Positions 49,447-59,866 are shown, numbered from the stretch's first letter. The stretch is 64,000 bases of DNA from Prochlorococcus marinus bv. HNLC1 (GCA_000218705.1 GL947594.1:709876-773875), one strand, 5' to 3'. Notes: generated by a model from the letters alone, not told the origin. Translations and numbers: made by a program.

Positions 49447-49467
49447 TAAGTAATAAACTCTTGATTA

Positions 49468-50535
49468 TTAGTATTTGTATCCAGCTACAAATAACTGTTC
49501 ATCTGAAGAAGGTTGTGATCCTGGAACATAAGCACCTTTTGATGCTTCTGAATTAGCTTGTGCACGAGCAATTAAAGCTTTCTGACCAGCCTCGGTGTCT
49601 GATCCCTTCCAAGCTTTTAGACATGAATGTTGAAGTGCTCTTCCATATGAGAATGAAACATTCCACATGGCCTTCCTATAAAGGTTATTCATATTGTTTA
49701 AATAAACAGAGGCAGCTTCTTCACTTAATCCCCCAGATAGGAAGACTATACCTGGAACAGATGCAGGTACACATCTTTCCATAGTTCTAATGGTTAGTTC
49801 AGCAACTTTTTGAGGATCTGCTTTGTCTGAACAATCTGCTCCATTTACTGTCATAGATGGTTTAAGTAATGTTCCTTCTAGTAAAACCCCATTAGTTTGA
49901 CAAGCTTTATAGACCTGTTTAATTACTTCTTCTTGAACTTCAGCTGTTTTTTCGATTGTATGATCACCATCCATTAAAATTTCAGGCTCAATAATTGGAA
50001 CTAATCCAGCTTCTTGAACAGATCTTGCATATCTTGCAAGACCCCATGCATTTTCTTGTATTGATAAGTTAGAAGGGCAACCATCAGAGGTTATTTGTAA
50101 AACTGCTCTCCACTTAGCAAATCTTGCACCTTGTTCATAATATTTTGCTGCTCTTTCAACTAGTCCATCAAGGCCAGAACAGAAAGTCTCAACATCATTT
50201 CCACCTGGAAGTGGATTTAAACCTTTATCAACCTTAATTCCAGGTATTATTCCAAGGTCATTTAATTTCTTAACCATTGGTTCACCATCAGGATGATTTT
50301 GGAAGAGTGTTTCTTCAAATAAAATCGCTCCACTAATATATTTTCCTAAATCTTTTGTTGTAAAGAGCATTCCTCTATAAGCTTTTCTATTCTCTTCAGT
50401 ATTTTCAACGCCGATACCAGCTAGTCTCTTACCAACAGTCTTTGTGGATTCATCCACAGCTAAAATACCTTTTCCTTTTGAGGCAAGTAACTGTGCGTTT
50501 TCTTTAAGTTCTTTTGCGTAATAATTTAATGCCAT
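49468..50535 (-). CDS. fba: Fructose-bisphosphate aldolase, class I
   Basis: A 355-residue class I (Schiff-base, metal-free) aldolase. N-terminal KGILAVDESTKTVGKRL, IIPGIKVDKG, catalytic Lys region ARFAKWRAVL, the Schiff-base Lys segment VLLEGTLLKPSM, and SGGLSEE at the C-terminal phosphate site. This animal/plastid-like class is unusual for bacteria; marine picocyanobacteria are reported to have gained it by transfer from a red-algal plastid lineage. It serves the Calvin cycle and glycolysis. A good promoter lies at 50579-50608. Confidence 0.95.
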   Translation of the reverse strand: MALNYYAKELKENAQLLASKGKGILAVDESTKTVGKRLAGIGVENTEENRKAYRGMLFTTKDLGKYISGAILFEETLFQNHPDGEPMVKKLNDLGIIPGIKVDKGLNPLPGGNDVETFCSGLDGLVERAAKYYEQGARFAKWRAVLQITSDGCPSNLSIQENAWGLARYARSVQEAGLVPIIEPEILMDGDHTIEKTAEVQEEVIKQVYKACQTNGVLLEGTLLKPSMTVNGADCSDKADPQKVAELTIRTMERCVPASVPGIVFLSGGLSEEAASVYLNNMNNLYRKAMWNVSFSYGRALQHSCLKAWKGSDTEAGQKALIARAQANSEASKGAYVPGSQPSSDEQLFVAGYKY

Positions 50536-50578
50536 GCGATGAATAAAACGAATAATTGATTTTTTCAGAATATGGCGA

Positions 50579-50608
50579 ATTATAAAAATAAATATAATAC
50601 TTAGTCAA
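50579..50608 (-). promoter_or_regulatory. Sigma70-type promoter of fba
   Basis: On the minus strand TTGACT (50608-50603) and TATAAT (50584-50579) are separated by 18 bases. Both hexamers are near-consensus. The start point would lie around 50570, about 35 bases before the fba ATG. Seen by eye only. Confidence 0.55.
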
Positions 50609-50623
50609 GTATAATTTTTTACA

Positions 50624-51718
50624 CTAGTAAATTCCTTGTCTTATTTTTGTCGTAAAACCTGAGGACGCAGACTGCTTAATTCCTTCGGAAACTTTTTGAC
50701 TTATCAGTCCCTCACTTAATCCTGGAACTACAGGTCTTCCACTGATAATACTTTCTGCCCAAAGGGAGTGAATGCCTTTAACCGGAGCAATTCTTCCATC
50801 AGCCCAGGTCTTCTTAAAGATAAATTCATCTTTCGGAATAATATTATTCAACTTATTTTCTTTATCTGAATAATGTAAACCGAAACCATGAACATAATCT
50901 TTTTGATTATCACTTTTGAGAAAAAGGGAACCATCACTGCCATAAATTTCTAAATTAAAGCCGCTCCCGTTTCTAGAAACTGATGATAATGAAAGCTGGC
51001 ATGGCAATGATGCTCCGAGATAATTTTCAATCTCCATATTCGCTAAACAGATATCTTCACTAGTAACATCTAACATCTGATTTGATTTTGGTCTTTTAGT
51101 TATTGAGGTTGAAATTTGAGCAGATACATTAATTGGATCTCCAAAAAACCAATGCAAAATATCAAAGGCATGAGTACCCAAAGCACCAATTACCCCTCCA
51201 CCTTTTTCAGATAATGAGTACCAATTCCATTCTCTTTCTGGATTAGAGCGACTACTCATAATCCAATCTAATTTAATTAAAAAAATATTTCCAAGTTTAT
51301 TTTGATCAATAATTTCCTTTGCTTGAAGAAAATGAGGGACAACACGATATTCAAAATCTACACAAACACTTAAATTATCTCTCAATGCAATCCTTTGAAG
51401 AATTTCAATCTCCTCACTTGTAATTGCTACTGGTTTTTCTAGAAGTAAATGTTTCTTATTTTTAAGAGCTTCTTTAGCTAATTCAAATCTTGATTCAGGT
51501 GGAGTAGCAATTATTATTCCATCAATATTATTGTTTGAAATTAATTCACCCCAATCGCAATAACACTTAAGTCCATATTTATTTTCTATCTCTTCCTTTT
51601 TACTTTCTTTATGATGAAAAAATGAATATGCATTTAAGTTCTCTGAGTATCGTAATGCTGGTAAGTGCACAGAAGCCCCAAATCCAGTTCCTGCAATGGC
51701 AATATTTAATTTATTCAT
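50624..51718 (-). CDS. Gfo/Idh/MocA family oxidoreductase
   Basis: A 364-residue dehydrogenase with the NAD(P)-binding start NIAIAGTGFGASVHLPAL and the family signature IIIATPPESRFELA and LLLEKPVAI (catalytic Lys). The C-terminal alpha/beta domain starts with GGGVIGALGTHAFDILHWFFG, holding the likely catalytic His. The substrate, probably a sugar or biliverdin-like compound, cannot be told. The start follows directly the stop of the preceding gene (51719). Confidence 0.88.
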   Translation of the reverse strand: MNKLNIAIAGTGFGASVHLPALRYSENLNAYSFFHHKESKKEEIENKYGLKCYCDWGELISNNNIDGIIIATPPESRFELAKEALKNKKHLLLEKPVAITSEEIEILQRIALRDNLSVCVDFEYRVVPHFLQAKEIIDQNKLGNIFLIKLDWIMSSRSNPEREWNWYSLSEKGGGVIGALGTHAFDILHWFFGDPINVSAQISTSITKRPKSNQMLDVTSEDICLANMEIENYLGASLPCQLSLSSVSRNGSGFNLEIYGSDGSLFLKSDNQKDYVHGFGLHYSDKENKLNNIIPKDEFIFKKTWADGRIAPVKGIHSLWAESIISGRPVVPGLSEGLISQKVSEGIKQSASSGFTTKIRQGIY

Positions 51719-52111
51719 TTATGTATTAATCTCATTACAGCTTTTATCAATAACTACATCTATTAATTCATCATCATTTGAGGTTTTCCACTGTGCTTTA
51801 AAACTTGGAATACCATTAACAGAGATGTCTTTATATTCCTTAGTTTCACAATTAATTCGCATAACATATAAGTTTGTTTCGCCTTTAACTTTTTCTTTAT
51901 TCGGATTTTGAAAATACTTTGTAAGTACACTTATTTCATTATCTTTTATTTTTCTAATACTTCCTAAATCTACCCATTCTTTCCCATCATTATTTTCTTT
52001 TAAAAGAAGCCAATCGACCTCTCCAATAGCTGAAGCTTTTTGTATCGGATTAAATAAATTAAATGAGATGATAGTAATAACTAATATTATAAATTTTAAG
52101 ATTTTTTTCAT
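51719..52111 (-). CDS. Secreted hypothetical protein (130 aa)
   Basis: N-terminal signal peptide (ILKFIILVITIISFNLF, cleavage likely after SA near residue 28). The mature part looks beta-rich: EWVDLGSIRKIKDNEISVLTKYF and LYVMRINCETKEYK, with a second cysteine at the C-terminus (DKSCNEI). The pattern resembles surface-adhesin-E-like small proteins, but weakly. It lies between accD and the oxidoreductase in the minus-strand run, with 4 bases from accD. Confidence 0.7.
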   Translation of the reverse strand: MKKILKFIILVITIISFNLFNPIQKASAIGEVDWLLLKENNDGKEWVDLGSIRKIKDNEISVLTKYFQNPNKEKVKGETNLYVMRINCETKEYKDISVNGIPSFKAQWKTSNDDELIDVVIDKSCNEINT

Positions 52112-52115
52112 TAAA

Positions 52116-52994
52116 TTATATTTTGTTAGCTAATTTTTTAACCCCGTGAATTTTTAGTATTTTTGTCAAGGTACTTTTAAGGTTTTTTCTATTTACTATG
52201 ATATCTACAAAACCATGTTCAAGGAGATATTCTGCAGTCTGAAAATTATCAGGTAATTTTTCTCTAAGTGTTTGTTCTATAACTCTTCTTCCTGCAAAAC
52301 CAATAAGGGCTTTTGGTTCAGCAAGTATTAAATCTCCCAGCATTGCAAAACTTGCAGTTACTCCTCCAGTTGTAGGGTGAGTTAATAATGGCATATAAAG
52401 TAAATTTCTTGAACGATGTTTTTCTAATGCACCAGAAATTTTTGCCATTTGCATAAGACTTAACATTCCTTCCTGCATCCTAGCCCCACCAGATGCGCAG
52501 ACTATTAATAATGGGTAACCCTCTAAGGTAGCTCTTTCAATTATTCTTGTTATCTTTTCTCCAACGACAGAACCCATTGATCCACCCATAAAACGAAAAT
52601 CCATGACAGCTAATGCTAAGGGTAAATGGTTTATTGTACATAACCCAGTAATGACACCATCTTTTAAACCTGTGCCTGCTTGGCTTTCTCTTATCCTATC
52701 GGAATAAGATCTCCTATCTTTAAAACCTAATGGATCAGTAGGACTTAAATCTTTATCTAATTCATTAAAGGAATCCTTATCAGATATGATGTCAATTCTC
52801 TCATCACTATTTATCCTGTTGTGATGATTACAATTTCCACAAACATTTAGATTAGAAATTAAATCTTTCCTATAAACAACTTGAGAGCATTCTGAGCATT
52901 TAACCCATAATCCGTCACTATCATCTGTTTCTTGAGATACTTTACCAACAAATTGATCTTTTCTTCTTGCTGCAAACCAGTCGAATAATGACAC
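52116..52994 (-). CDS. accD: Acetyl-CoA carboxylase carboxyltransferase beta subunit
   Basis: A 292-residue subunit. The zinc ribbon is visible as [16 protein letters not shown] and NVCGNCNHH (residues about 30-55). The carboxyltransferase domain holds [16 protein letters not shown] and [11 protein letters not shown]. It works with AccA to make malonyl-CoA. prk lies 90 bases upstream in the same direction. Confidence 0.95.
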   Translation of the reverse strand: MSLFDWFAARRKDQFVGKVSQETDDSDGLWVKCSECSQVVYRKDLISNLNVCGNCNHHNRINSDERIDIISDKDSFNELDKDLSPTDPLGFKDRRSYSDRIRESQAGTGLKDGVITGLCTINHLPLALAVMDFRFMGGSMGSVVGEKITRIIERATLEGYPLLIVCASGGARMQEGMLSLMQMAKISGALEKHRSRNLLYMPLLTHPTTGGVTASFAMLGDLILAEPKALIGFAGRRVIEQTLREKLPDNFQTAEYLLEHGFVDIIVNRKNLKSTLTKILKIHGVKKLANKI

Positions 52995-53084
52995 ATTATT
53001 AATTCAATTGATCTTATTTAAAGCGAAAATAGGTCCAATAATCAAGACATGTTCAATTTTATTCAACTATTTTAAATTTATCTC

Positions 53085-53984
53085 TTAAGAAGATTTCTTT
53101 TCTTCAATTAATCTATGGATAATTGGAGTTAAAATTAATTCCATAGCAAATCCCATTTTCCCTCCGTTAACAACAATACTTGTTGGACTTGACATAAATG
53201 AGTCATTTATCATTCCAAGTAAATATTGAAAATCAATGCCCCATTTTTCTCTAGCTCCTTTTCTAAAATGAATAATTACAAAACTTTCATCAGGTGTTGG
53301 AATATTTCTGCAAATAAAGGGGTTTGAAGTATCTATTGTAGGAATTCTCTGGAAATTAATATCAGTTTTACTGAACTGTGGGCAGATATGATTTATATAA
53401 TCTGGCATTCTTCTCAAGATAGTATCGACAATTGTTTCTGCTGAGTAACCTCTTTCAGCATTGTCTCTATGTATCTTTTGAATCCATTCTAAATTTGTAA
53501 TTGGAACTACTCCTACAAGTAAATCAGCATATGACGCTACATCATAACCATCACCTACAACTCCTCCATGTAAACCTTCATAAAAGAGTACGTCAGTTCC
53601 ATTAGGAATCTCTTCCCAAGGTGTAAATTGACCAGGTTCTAGATTTGTTCCTAACCTTGTATTGTGCTCCTCGGCTTCCTCAGCACTATGAAGATAATAT
53701 CTTTTTTTACCTCCACCTGTTTCACCGTAAATTTTGAAAAGTTCTTCTAACTCGTCGAATAAATTTGCTTCTGGCCCAAAATGCGAGAAATTCTCACCTT
53801 TAGCTAATGCATCTGCCATAGCTTTTTTCATTGGTAATCTTTCAAATCTGTGATAACTATCTCCTTCTACAACAGCAGGGACAATATCTTCTCTAGCAAA
53901 TATATGCTCAAATGCTCTTTTGACTGTGCTTGTACCTGCGCCTGATGATCCTGTTACGGCTACTACTGGATGAATTTTTGACAT
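53085..53984 (-). CDS. prk: Phosphoribulokinase, proteobacterial-like short form
   Basis: A 299-residue kinase making ribulose 1,5-bisphosphate for Rubisco. P-loop AVTGSSGAGTSTVKRAF (residues 9-25), then VEGDSYHRF and LFYEGLHGG, and HICPQFSKTDINFQR. The length and motifs fit the roughly 290-residue class I form of purple bacteria rather than the longer plant/cyanobacterial form. The P-loop has no Cys, so the redox-active pair of the plant form is absent. Its ATG lies 71 bases after the leuB stop. Confidence 0.94.
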   Translation of the reverse strand: MSKIHPVVAVTGSSGAGTSTVKRAFEHIFAREDIVPAVVEGDSYHRFERLPMKKAMADALAKGENFSHFGPEANLFDELEELFKIYGETGGGKKRYYLHSAEEAEEHNTRLGTNLEPGQFTPWEEIPNGTDVLFYEGLHGGVVGDGYDVASYADLLVGVVPITNLEWIQKIHRDNAERGYSAETIVDTILRRMPDYINHICPQFSKTDINFQRIPTIDTSNPFICRNIPTPDESFVIIHFRKGAREKWGIDFQYLLGMINDSFMSSPTSIVVNGGKMGFAMELILTPIIHRLIEEKKSS

Positions 53985-54055
53985 TTTTAAAAAACAACAA
54001 TATTACGATTCTGACAGGTCATATGCATTTTTTTTTAAATTATTAATTTTATAAA

Positions 54056-55129
54056 TTAAATTTCTTCAAGAATTTTTTCTCCCATTTTGCTACAACTTAT
54101 GATTTCGCTCTTACCATCATCTAAGTCAGAAGTTCTAAATCCCTTAGATAATACGTTATCAATTGCTAATTCAAGATTGTCCGCCGCCTGTATTTGATTA
54201 AGTCCAATCCTCAATAACATTGCAGTTGATAAAGCCATTGCTATTGGATTCGCAATATTTTGTCCTGCAATGTCTGGAGCTGAACCATGGACTGGCTCAA
54301 AGACTCCTGGCCCAATATTATTTAAAGATGCTGAGGGCAGCATTCCAATAGAGCCAGTTAACATAGCAGCTAAGTCACTTAGTATATCCCCGAAAATATT
54401 ATTTGTAAGTATTACATCAAATTGTGAGGGGTCTCTAATTAACTGCATAGCTGCATTGTCAACATACATGTTAGATAAATGAATCTCTTTATAATTTTTT
54501 GCCATATTTTCTACAGTTTTTCTCCAGAGTTGACTTACTTCAAGTACATTTGCCTTGTCTACTGAACAAATTCTATTATTTCTTTTTTTTGCTATTTGTA
54601 TGGCTATCTCTGTTATCCTTTCAATTTCATCGGTGTTATAAACCATAGTGTTAAAAGCCCTTTCTTTATTTTTATTTTTAATTATTCCTCTTGGTTCTCC
54701 AAAATAAATACCACTTGTAAGCTCTCTAACAACTACCAAATCAACATTTTGAATAACTTCCTTTTTTAAACTACTAGATTCAATAAGTGAATTTCTAATT
54801 TTTACAGGTCTTATATTTGCAAAAAGATTTAAATCAGATCTCAATTTTAACAAACCAGATTCTGGCCTTAATTCTCTTGGTAATTGATCATATTTACTAT
54901 CTCCAACACAAGCTAGTAAAACAGCATCACAAGATTTGCATTTATCTAAAGTACTTTTTGGCGCTGGATCTTCAAACTTTTCAAAGGCAATGCCTCCAAA
55001 TAACTCCTCTTCAATTTCAATATTGAAATTAAATTTATCTGATAATTTTAATAATATTTTTTTTGATACTTCAGATATCTCAGGTCCTATTCCATCGCCT
55101 GAAAGTAACACAATTTTATGAGTTAGCAT
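54056..55129 (-). CDS. leuB: 3-isopropylmalate dehydrogenase
   Basis: A 357-residue enzyme of leucine synthesis. Substrate/NAD residues appear in VLLSGDGIGPEISEVS, LRPESGLLKLRSDL, VRELTSGIYFGEPRG, VYNTDEIERI and EPVHGSAPDIAGQNIANP. All motifs are complete and the length is normal. It lies between lpxD (upstream) and prk. Confidence 0.95.
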   Translation of the reverse strand: MLTHKIVLLSGDGIGPEISEVSKKILLKLSDKFNFNIEIEEELFGGIAFEKFEDPAPKSTLDKCKSCDAVLLACVGDSKYDQLPRELRPESGLLKLRSDLNLFANIRPVKIRNSLIESSSLKKEVIQNVDLVVVRELTSGIYFGEPRGIIKNKNKERAFNTMVYNTDEIERITEIAIQIAKKRNNRICSVDKANVLEVSQLWRKTVENMAKNYKEIHLSNMYVDNAAMQLIRDPSQFDVILTNNIFGDILSDLAAMLTGSIGMLPSASLNNIGPGVFEPVHGSAPDIAGQNIANPIAMALSTAMLLRIGLNQIQAADNLELAIDNVLSKGFRTSDLDDGKSEIISCSKMGEKILEEI

Positions 55130-55155
55130 TTTGTTTGATTTTTTTAAAGAATAAA

Positions 55156-56190
55156 TTATTTCTTGTCTAATTGTCTAAGCTTTTTAGCTAATTCAGGTAA
55201 TTTCTTAAAAACACTTGAGCTCCTTAGCCATGACTTATTTTGCATCGCTGGGAATCCACTTACCACCTCGCCATCATTAATATCACAATGAATTCCACAT
55301 TTTGAGCTTGCGATTACATTATTTCCAACTTTAACTCTATTATTAACACCGACTTGTCCAGCAAGTATTACTCCATCTCCAATTATAGCTCCTCCGGCGA
55401 TGCCAACCTGAGCAGCAAATGCACAGTTTTTACCAATATTTACTCCATGACCTATTTGGACTAAATTATCAATTTTTGTTCCTTCGCCAATTTCTGTAAA
55501 TCCTACAGCTGGTCTATCAACACAACAATTAGTACCAATTTCTACTTCATTATTTAGTATTACTCCACCTGTTTGAGGCATTTTTTTCCACTTCCCATTT
55601 TGTGGAATAAAGCCAAATCCCTCAGAGCCAATTACAGTATTAGAGTTAACAATACAATTATTTTTAATTATTGTATTTTGATAAATTACACAGTTTGGAA
55701 AAAATATATTATTGTCCCCTATTTCTACATTTTCAGAAATAACTACACCTGGAAAAATATAATTATTCGATCCAATAATGGTATTTTCCCCAATAATTAC
55801 ATTTGGTCCTATATAACAATCTACTCCAATAACACTACTGTTTGCTATATTTGCGGAATCATCAATACCCTTTTTCTGCTTAAATTTTGTTTCAAATATA
55901 TTTAAAATTTCTGCAAATGCAACTCTTGGATTTTCTACAATAATAATTGAAGTTTTTCTTTTTTTTATTTCTTCAATTAATAGTTCATTTTTTCCAATAA
56001 TAATAGCGGATACATCTGTTGTAGAAATAAAATCTCTTAATTTATTATTCTCTTCTAAAAAAGTGATCTCATTTTTGGATGCATTTTCTAGTGAAGCTGC
56101 ACTTTTTATATTTATCTCTTCAATATTTTCAGATGATATGAAACCTGAATTTCCTTTTTTAATTAAATCAATAATTTTACTTAGTAACAT
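55156..56190 (-). CDS. lpxD: UDP-3-O-acylglucosamine N-acyltransferase LpxD
   Basis: A 344-residue enzyme adding the N-linked acyl chain of lipid A. The N-terminal uridine-binding domain (residues 1-100) is followed by a left-handed beta-helix of hexapeptide repeats such as IGENTIIGSNNYIFPGVV. The catalytic His lies in LVQIGHGVNIGKNC. The C-terminal helix LRQLDKK is short. With LptB (34241) it supports an outer membrane with LPS. Confidence 0.94.
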   Translation of the reverse strand: MLLSKIIDLIKKGNSGFISSENIEEINIKSAASLENASKNEITFLEENNKLRDFISTTDVSAIIIGKNELLIEEIKKRKTSIIIVENPRVAFAEILNIFETKFKQKKGIDDSANIANSSVIGVDCYIGPNVIIGENTIIGSNNYIFPGVVISENVEIGDNNIFFPNCVIYQNTIIKNNCIVNSNTVIGSEGFGFIPQNGKWKKMPQTGGVILNNEVEIGTNCCVDRPAVGFTEIGEGTKIDNLVQIGHGVNIGKNCAFAAQVGIAGGAIIGDGVILAGQVGVNNRVKVGNNVIASSKCGIHCDINDGEVVSGFPAMQNKSWLRSSSVFKKLPELAKKLRQLDKK

Positions 56191-56205
56191 ATCATTAATT
56201 GAAAT

Positions 56206-57306
56206 CTAGAAAAGGACGAGAACGTCTCTATGTACAACTATTTGTGAAGATGATTTTTTAATTTTATTATTCAAAATAGAGTTTATAGAATCGCTACTCA
56301 TAGAAGTGATTCCTTTAGCAACTTGTTTTTCATCTTTATTCAAAATTCTTACAGGTTGATTAGCTGAAAAATTACCAATAGTATTAATAATACCTACAAG
56401 TAATAAAGAAGCACCTTTATTTTGGATAGCAAAACAAGCTCCATCATCAACTATTATATCTCCAACTGATTGAATGGCATGAGATAACCAACTTTTTTTA
56501 TTCCCAATAGGTTTATCGCATGGATAAAAAATAGTACCAATTTTCTCATTATTAAATATTTTTTTTAGGTTTTGATTATCTCTACCATCAGCGAGTTGAA
56601 CTGTTACACCTCCTTTTGTAGCTATTTCTGCAGCAATTAGTTTAGTAGTAATTCCTCCAGTACCCCATCCTCTTTTTAAGTCTCCAATATTATTGGAATT
56701 AATATTGGAAGATTTTATTTCATTTAGTTGAATATCATCATGTACTTCTCTAATGGGAGTTGCATCAATATTTTCTTTAGGATCTTTGGAATAGAGATTA
56801 TTAATATCTGTGAGTAGAATTAATTTCTTAGCATTAATTGCCAAAGCTACTAATGCTGACAATGTATCATTATCCCCATATTTTAATTCTTCATTTGCGA
56901 TAGTATCGTTTTCATTAACTATTGGTATAACATTTAAATCTATTAATTTCCTTAATGTTTTAGATGCATTTTCAAATGATTTGCGTGTATTAAAATCAGC
57001 TTTTGTAATAAGTATTTGAGCAATATTTTGTTTAAATTTATTCATTTCTTTTTCATATAAAGTCATTAAATTAACTTGCCCAATCGCGGCTATTGCTTGC
57101 AAATGACTAAGTTCATTAGGTCTATTTTTTAATAATAATTTTTTGCAACCTAATCCAACAGCTCCACTTGTTACTATGACTACTTTATTTTCTTTTGATA
57201 TAAAATTACTTATAGATTCACAAAAACTTTTAATTACTTTTTCGGTAGAGTTTTTTTCTGAGCCTCGTATGATACTTGTTCCTATTTTTACTACCCAAAC
57301 TTCCAT
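56206..57306 (-). CDS. proB: Glutamate 5-kinase
   Basis: A 366-residue enzyme, first step of proline synthesis. The amino-acid kinase domain ([43 protein letters not shown]) is followed by a C-terminal PUA-like domain (about residues 275-366). The ATG shares one base with the stop of yqeG. Confidence 0.94.
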   Translation of the reverse strand: MEVWVVKIGTSIIRGSEKNSTEKVIKSFCESISNFISKENKVVIVTSGAVGLGCKKLLLKNRPNELSHLQAIAAIGQVNLMTLYEKEMNKFKQNIAQILITKADFNTRKSFENASKTLRKLIDLNVIPIVNENDTIANEELKYGDNDTLSALVALAINAKKLILLTDINNLYSKDPKENIDATPIREVHDDIQLNEIKSSNINSNNIGDLKRGWGTGGITTKLIAAEIATKGGVTVQLADGRDNQNLKKIFNNEKIGTIFYPCDKPIGNKKSWLSHAIQSVGDIIVDDGACFAIQNKGASLLLVGIINTIGNFSANQPVRILNKDEKQVAKGITSMSSDSINSILNNKIKKSSSQIVVHRDVLVLF

Positions 57307-57803
57307 TAAAATAAAAATAAAGAAATAAACTTTTCGATAAATAATGTTGTATTGAATTTTAAGGGGAGCCCTTTTTTATTTAGACGCTGAATAAGAATTG
57401 TCTTTATTTTACATCTATTTCCAACAATAATATCAGTAAAAATTCTATCTCCAACAATCGCAATATTATTTTTATCTTTATTTAAATTATTTATTACTTC
57501 TAATGTATTTTTAATTCGGGGTTTTAGTGCTTTACATTTATATCTTATTCCTAATTCCTTTCCAATTTTGGAAATCCTTTTTTCAGATGGATTGTTGCTG
57601 ATTAAATATAGATCGAAAATTTCTTTTGACCTAATAATCCAATTTTTTACCTTAACAGGAATAATATTTGAATTTCTGCTCAATAGGGTACCATCTACAT
57701 CAATTAAAAGAGAGGTAATTCCTCGTTCAGATAATTTAGAGTGCGATAATTTATAAATAGGTAATTTTGTATCCCAATATATTTTTGTCAAAGAACTATT
57801 CAT
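57306..57803 (-). CDS. YqeG family HAD IIIA-type phosphatase
   Basis: A 165-residue HAD superfamily protein. Catalytic DVDGTL is in [14 protein letters not shown], motif II in [12 protein letters not shown], motif III and IV in [19 protein letters not shown] phosphatase of unknown substrate; plant homologs act on phosphatidylglycerol phosphate. Its stop overlaps the proB start by one base. Confidence 0.9.
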   Translation of the reverse strand: MNSSLTKIYWDTKLPIYKLSHSKLSERGITSLLIDVDGTLLSRNSNIIPVKVKNWIIRSKEIFDLYLISNNPSEKRISKIGKELGIRYKCKALKPRIKNTLEVINNLNKDKNNIAIVGDRIFTDIIVGNRCKIKTILIQRLNKKGLPLKFNTTLFIEKFISLFLF

Positions 57804-57807
57804 TAAT

Positions 57808-58347
57808 TTAGTAGGAGTTTTTTTCTAATTCAGATTCTATAAGTGGTTGTACTCTATCAAACTCTTCATCTTCTACTAATATTGCTCCATTTTCTACTAT
57901 TTTTGCAACTATGAAAAAAGGATCAAGAGGAACATATAAGCCATATTCATCATTAAGGACATTGAAGTTTACTAATAGTTCGTATGTTTCACTTTCATCC
58001 TTATTAGCCTCATCCTCTTCTAGATCATCATAAACAGGTTCTTCTAACTCCCCTGATACAGTTAAAGTAACTGCTGATCTAACCAGGCTTAAATCATGCT
58101 CTTGAAGAACTGCATCTGCATTTTGGAGTATTTGTTCATTCTTCTCAATCTTTTCTATTAAAACAGGTTCATCTTTTTCATTAATCTTAAAAAGTGTAAC
58201 TGGAGTATCAACTGGAGTTAATAATGCGTATTCAGTTCCTTCAACTTTAACAATTTGTTCTAAATAGCAAAATAATTCATCATTACTAGAGTCTTTTAAT
58301 AAAAGAGTAGGGGCATCATGGTTTTCACGATTTTTTGAGTCTTCCAT
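57808..58347 (-). CDS. DUF3727 family protein (179 aa)
   Basis: An acidic protein with two similar beta-rich halves: ELFCYLEQIVKVEGTEYALLT, and later NDEYGLYVPLDPFFIVAKI. The pattern fits DUF3727, a cyanobacterial and plastid family without known function. It lies 4 bases from yqeG and 26 bases from ruvX in the same direction, so it is probably in the same operon. Confidence 0.85.
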   Translation of the reverse strand: MEDSKNRENHDAPTLLLKDSSNDELFCYLEQIVKVEGTEYALLTPVDTPVTLFKINEKDEPVLIEKIEKNEQILQNADAVLQEHDLSLVRSAVTLTVSGELEEPVYDDLEEDEANKDESETYELLVNFNVLNDEYGLYVPLDPFFIVAKIVENGAILVEDEEFDRVQPLIESELEKNSY

Positions 58348-58373
58348 TTTATTTAATCTCTTAATATATTATT

Positions 58374-58835
58374 TTAATATTTAATTTGATTATTAAAAAC
58401 AAATTCTTTCAACTCAGGACCTTCTTTTATCCATTGTTCCAAAATTACTTTCGCAGAATAACTGTCAATTAATCCTGATTTATCTTTTTTTATACCATGA
58501 GTATTTATTGATTCCCAAGTTGAACTATGCTCATTTACATAATTAAAAGGTAATTTAAGAGTGCTATTTATGATTTCTCCATATTCCATACAATCTTTAG
58601 CTTGATTCGTCATATTCCCATTCTCATCTAAAGGTAAACCAATTATTATTCCAGTGATATTGAGATTATGAATATGTCTTTTATAAGTCTCAATTTCTTT
58701 TAAATCAATGCTTCTTCTAACTGCTGGCAATATTGATACCGTAATAAAAAGTGCATCACAATAAGCCAAACCAATCCTTTTTCTTCCTACATCAAGACTT
58801 AAAACTGATTTTGGACTTGGTTTGATAAATTTCAT
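58374..58835 (-). CDS. ruvX: RuvX/YqgF family Holliday-junction resolvase-like protein
   Basis: A 153-residue RNase H-fold protein: [15 protein letters not shown] (first catalytic Asp), [25 protein letters not shown], and Asp late in [14 protein letters not shown]. Homologs act in pre-16S rRNA 5' end maturation and possibly in recombination. The start ATG overlaps the stop of the upstream gene (58835) by one base. Confidence 0.92.
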   Translation of the reverse strand: MKFIKPSPKSVLSLDVGRKRIGLAYCDALFITVSILPAVRRSIDLKEIETYKRHIHNLNITGIIIGLPLDENGNMTNQAKDCMEYGEIINSTLKLPFNYVNEHSSTWESINTHGIKKDKSGLIDSYSAKVILEQWIKEGPELKEFVFNNQIKY

Positions 58836-59854
58836 TAAAATTTTATAGGCATCGGTGATGGGTAAGCATTACCTTGAGGATTTATTTTCCCAATAATGTT
58901 TTCCCAAGGTTTATTAATAAGGTTTTTTTCTTTTACAACTCTTTTTATAAGAGTATTCCTTACTAAAATTACTTCTTGCCTGATTTCTAAAAAATTCAAA
59001 TCAGAAATAAAAGAATTTAATTTTTTATCATGTGAATAAGTTTTTAAAATTATATTTTTCCCTTTTGCATTTAAATTTTGAATAATATTACCTAACAAAT
59101 TATTTATATCACTATCCCATAATTCTCCTTTAATTATTGAATATACATTTTGATTCTCATAACTGATATCTTTTAAAATTCCTAAAAGAATTCCTTCTTT
59201 ATTTTTAATCATTCCACATTCTTTATCTGATCTTTTATAAATATCTGAGTAATCCAGATCAAGTAAATTTCTAATAATTATGCTTTCATTTGAACGTACA
59301 AAACTAAGAAAAGACTTTATATTAGACTTATTTATTTGCTCATAAGAATAAATATTATTGTAATCAAGATATTTATTAGAAGTTTGCTTTTCCCATAGAA
59401 TTATCTCCTGAAGAGGTTGAAAACCTAACTCTCTTGAACAAGAAATTAGATCATTATCATTTACTTCTGAACTAATAAACCAATTTGATGTATTTGAATT
59501 CTTGTTGGAAATAGAATGTCTTATTAAGTTTAAAGTTAATTCTCTTGTAGATGTATATTTACTTTCTTGTATTATTGTGGGTGAGGTAATTTTTAAACAT
59601 GTTTTTTTATTATTTATTGGATAAGTATAAACATATCCAATAATTTTTTTTCTTTCTATAGCAATAATGCATTTATATTTATTTTTTTCTAACTTACTAA
59701 TAAAAATTTTTAAATCATCAAATGTATTTATCAATGCCATCTTAAAAAACCAATTATTAAAATGATTATTTTTTAAATCAACAAGCAGATTAAGATGTCT
59801 TAAATGAATTTCCTCATAAAGTATTTGATCTTTTTTTTCAATTTCTAAATTCAT
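58835..59854 (-). CDS. Hypothetical protein, possibly GNAT-like (339 aa)
   Basis: The first 150 residues have a pattern seen in GNAT N-acetyltransferases ([26 protein letters not shown], then [19 protein letters not shown]). A second similar half follows ([36 protein letters not shown]), so the protein may consist of two tandem GNAT-like domains. The canonical acetyl-CoA loop is not clear. Function unknown. It is between ruvX and the CofE-like gene. Confidence 0.7.
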   Translation of the reverse strand: MNLEIEKKDQILYEEIHLRHLNLLVDLKNNHFNNWFFKMALINTFDDLKIFISKLEKNKYKCIIAIERKKIIGYVYTYPINNKKTCLKITSPTIIQESKYTSTRELTLNLIRHSISNKNSNTSNWFISSEVNDNDLISCSRELGFQPLQEIILWEKQTSNKYLDYNNIYSYEQINKSNIKSFLSFVRSNESIIIRNLLDLDYSDIYKRSDKECGMIKNKEGILLGILKDISYENQNVYSIIKGELWDSDINNLLGNIIQNLNAKGKNIILKTYSHDKKLNSFISDLNFLEIRQEVILVRNTLIKRVVKEKNLINKPWENIIGKINPQGNAYPSPMPIKF

Positions 59855-59866
59855 ATTTAATTTTAC

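Noticed and set aside
54270-57328. Several + strand frames of 60-110 codons
   Set aside because: They lie opposite leuB, lpxD and proB and look like shadows (Asn/Tyr/Ile-rich, no motifs).
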